From positions 474,081-538,080 of the forward strand of contig JADKJP010000002.1 in NCBI GenBank assembly GCA_016720935.1: a stretch of DNA of 64,000 nucleotides. Reading direction: 5' to 3'. How positions within the stretch are numbered: the first letter of the stretch is position 1; every line of letters begins with the position of its first letter. Origin of the DNA: Bacteroidota bacterium. Lineage in GTDB: Bacteria; Bacteroidota; Bacteroidia; AKYH767-A; 2013-40CM-41-45. A program made the translations under genes and the position numbers. The notes below the pieces were generated by a model. That model ran no database searches. It saw only the letters and a list, made by a program, of their open reading frames with translations, and had not been told where the DNA came from. Of the stretch, positions 63,379 to 64,000 are shown one piece after another.

Positions 63379-64000
63379 TTATTTCTGAATCATCAGTTTT
63401 TGAACAATGGATCCGCAACGAACAATATATACACCAGTATTGAAGGATTCGGTATTGAGCGCGACATAAGATTACCATTGCTATGGTAGACCATTTGTCC
63501 AACAGGGTTACAAATTTCCAACTCCTGACCAGATTGTTCATTCATGCGAATATGAGCCGTTGAAGTCGCCGGATTTGGGAATACGGAAATTGATGCAGTT
63601 GAATTTTGGAATTCATCGATTGACGTGTTCAGGTTATTATTCACGCTCCAAATGCTTAGCAGTCTGAATTGCAAAACTACCTGTTCCATTTGGTACACGT
63701 GCCGTAACCATAGTCTGTAACCTGTTGTCCGAAAATAACCTGATCGGCAATTGCAACAGAAGCGTCCAGCAGATAAACACTTTCTCCACTGCCTGAAAGT
63801 TTAAAGTTGGCATGATATGTCCCTGACTGCTGTCTTGTCAGCCCAAACAATCAGGTAATCATTCGCAGGGATGATTGTGTTCGCAGGAATTGTCCATTTG
63901 TCGGGATTAAAATAGTCGTCTGTCGGGTAATACCCACTGATGTCCCCAGCTTGAGATGAGTTGTTAAACAATTCGATCCAATCGTCAAATTCGCCGAGAC
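63379..64000 (-). pseudogene. Lamin-tail-domain T9SS protein, frameshifted, 5' end off the window
   Basis: Entering from the right edge on the minus strand: GEFDDWIELFNNSSQAGDISGYY, YFNPDKWTIPANTIIPANDYLIVWADKT, then LSGSGESVYLLDASVAIADQVIFGQQ. This is a lamin-tail domain (LTD). A linker leads to a T9SS sorting domain (VFPNPATSTAHIRMNEQSGQELEICNPVGQMVYHS ... TGVYIVRCGSIVQKLMIQK) ending at 63379. LTD proteins of this kind are secreted, often with nucleases or CotH-like kinases; the N-terminal part is not in view. Confidence 0.72.

Noticed and set aside
1..64000. Integrated phage, plasmid or conjugative element
   Set aside because: No integrase, capsid, terminase, relaxase or replication gene was seen; only one IS256-type element.

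Overview
The window reads as chromosomal DNA of a member of the Bacteroidota. The support is: several secreted proteins end in the type IX secretion (T9SS, type A) sorting domain; the acpP-fabF-rnc-(IPExxxVDY)-pyk gene order; the acpP promoter fits the Bacteroidota form (TTTG, 19 bases, then an octamer ending TTTG); Shine-Dalgarno sequences are weak. No rRNA, tRNA, CRISPR array, phage or conjugative genes were seen.

Layout. 1-5.5 kb: two PAS-LuxR regulators, an M42 aminopeptidase and pyruvate kinase. 5.5-7.9 kb: the acpP/fabF/rnc lipid and RNA-processing operon, with a long hairpin between acpP and fabF. 8.2-9.9 kb: phosphate transporter plus DUF47 partner. 10.3-16.9 kb: an OmpR-type two-component system, then a tandem-domain Hsp20 whose upstream region carries four TTTAA boxes at an exact 11-base period, an internally deleted bicarbonate transporter (sbtA) beside a periplasmic carbonic anhydrase, a zinc-ribbon protein, TerC and an Omp28-like protein. 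17-43 kb: an apparent stress and envelope island: small stress proteins (YtxH, CsbD twice, lmo0937-like), an SDR, a GH130 + glycosyltransferase pair, an AsmA/DUF748 protein, two AraC-type regulators, YihY, a BamA-like barrel, AI-2E/Dps/MlaEFD/hydrolase, OmpA, DUF3943 and two PAP2 phosphatases. 43-53 kb: T9SS cargo, an acyltransferase, a secreted beta-lactamase-family hydrolase and a LytTR/LytS two-component pair. 53.4-54.8 kb: an IS256-family element. 55-64 kb: surface proteins (beta-helix, lysyl-oxidase-like, lamin-tail) and a redox cluster (polyferredoxin-TPR, two c-type cytochromes, DUF5777 barrel), all broken by many indels.

The most interesting signal is a composite promoter element found ten times between 16.9 and 42.5 kb and not noticed elsewhere: a TGTGAAT-then-ATGTAAC half, a second TGTAAC half exactly 21 bases on, and a CTTTG-type -7 box 29-31 bases beyond that. 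It precedes almost every transcription unit of the stress island, on both strands, including one of the two AraC-type regulators. It looks like a local, probably autoregulated envelope-stress regulon.

Quality caution. From about 40.5 kb, and densely after 46 kb, genes are broken by one-base changes that mostly fall in homopolymer runs. Most of these 'pseudogenes' are more likely consensus errors than true decay, except the sbtA deletion, which is a large in-gene loss.
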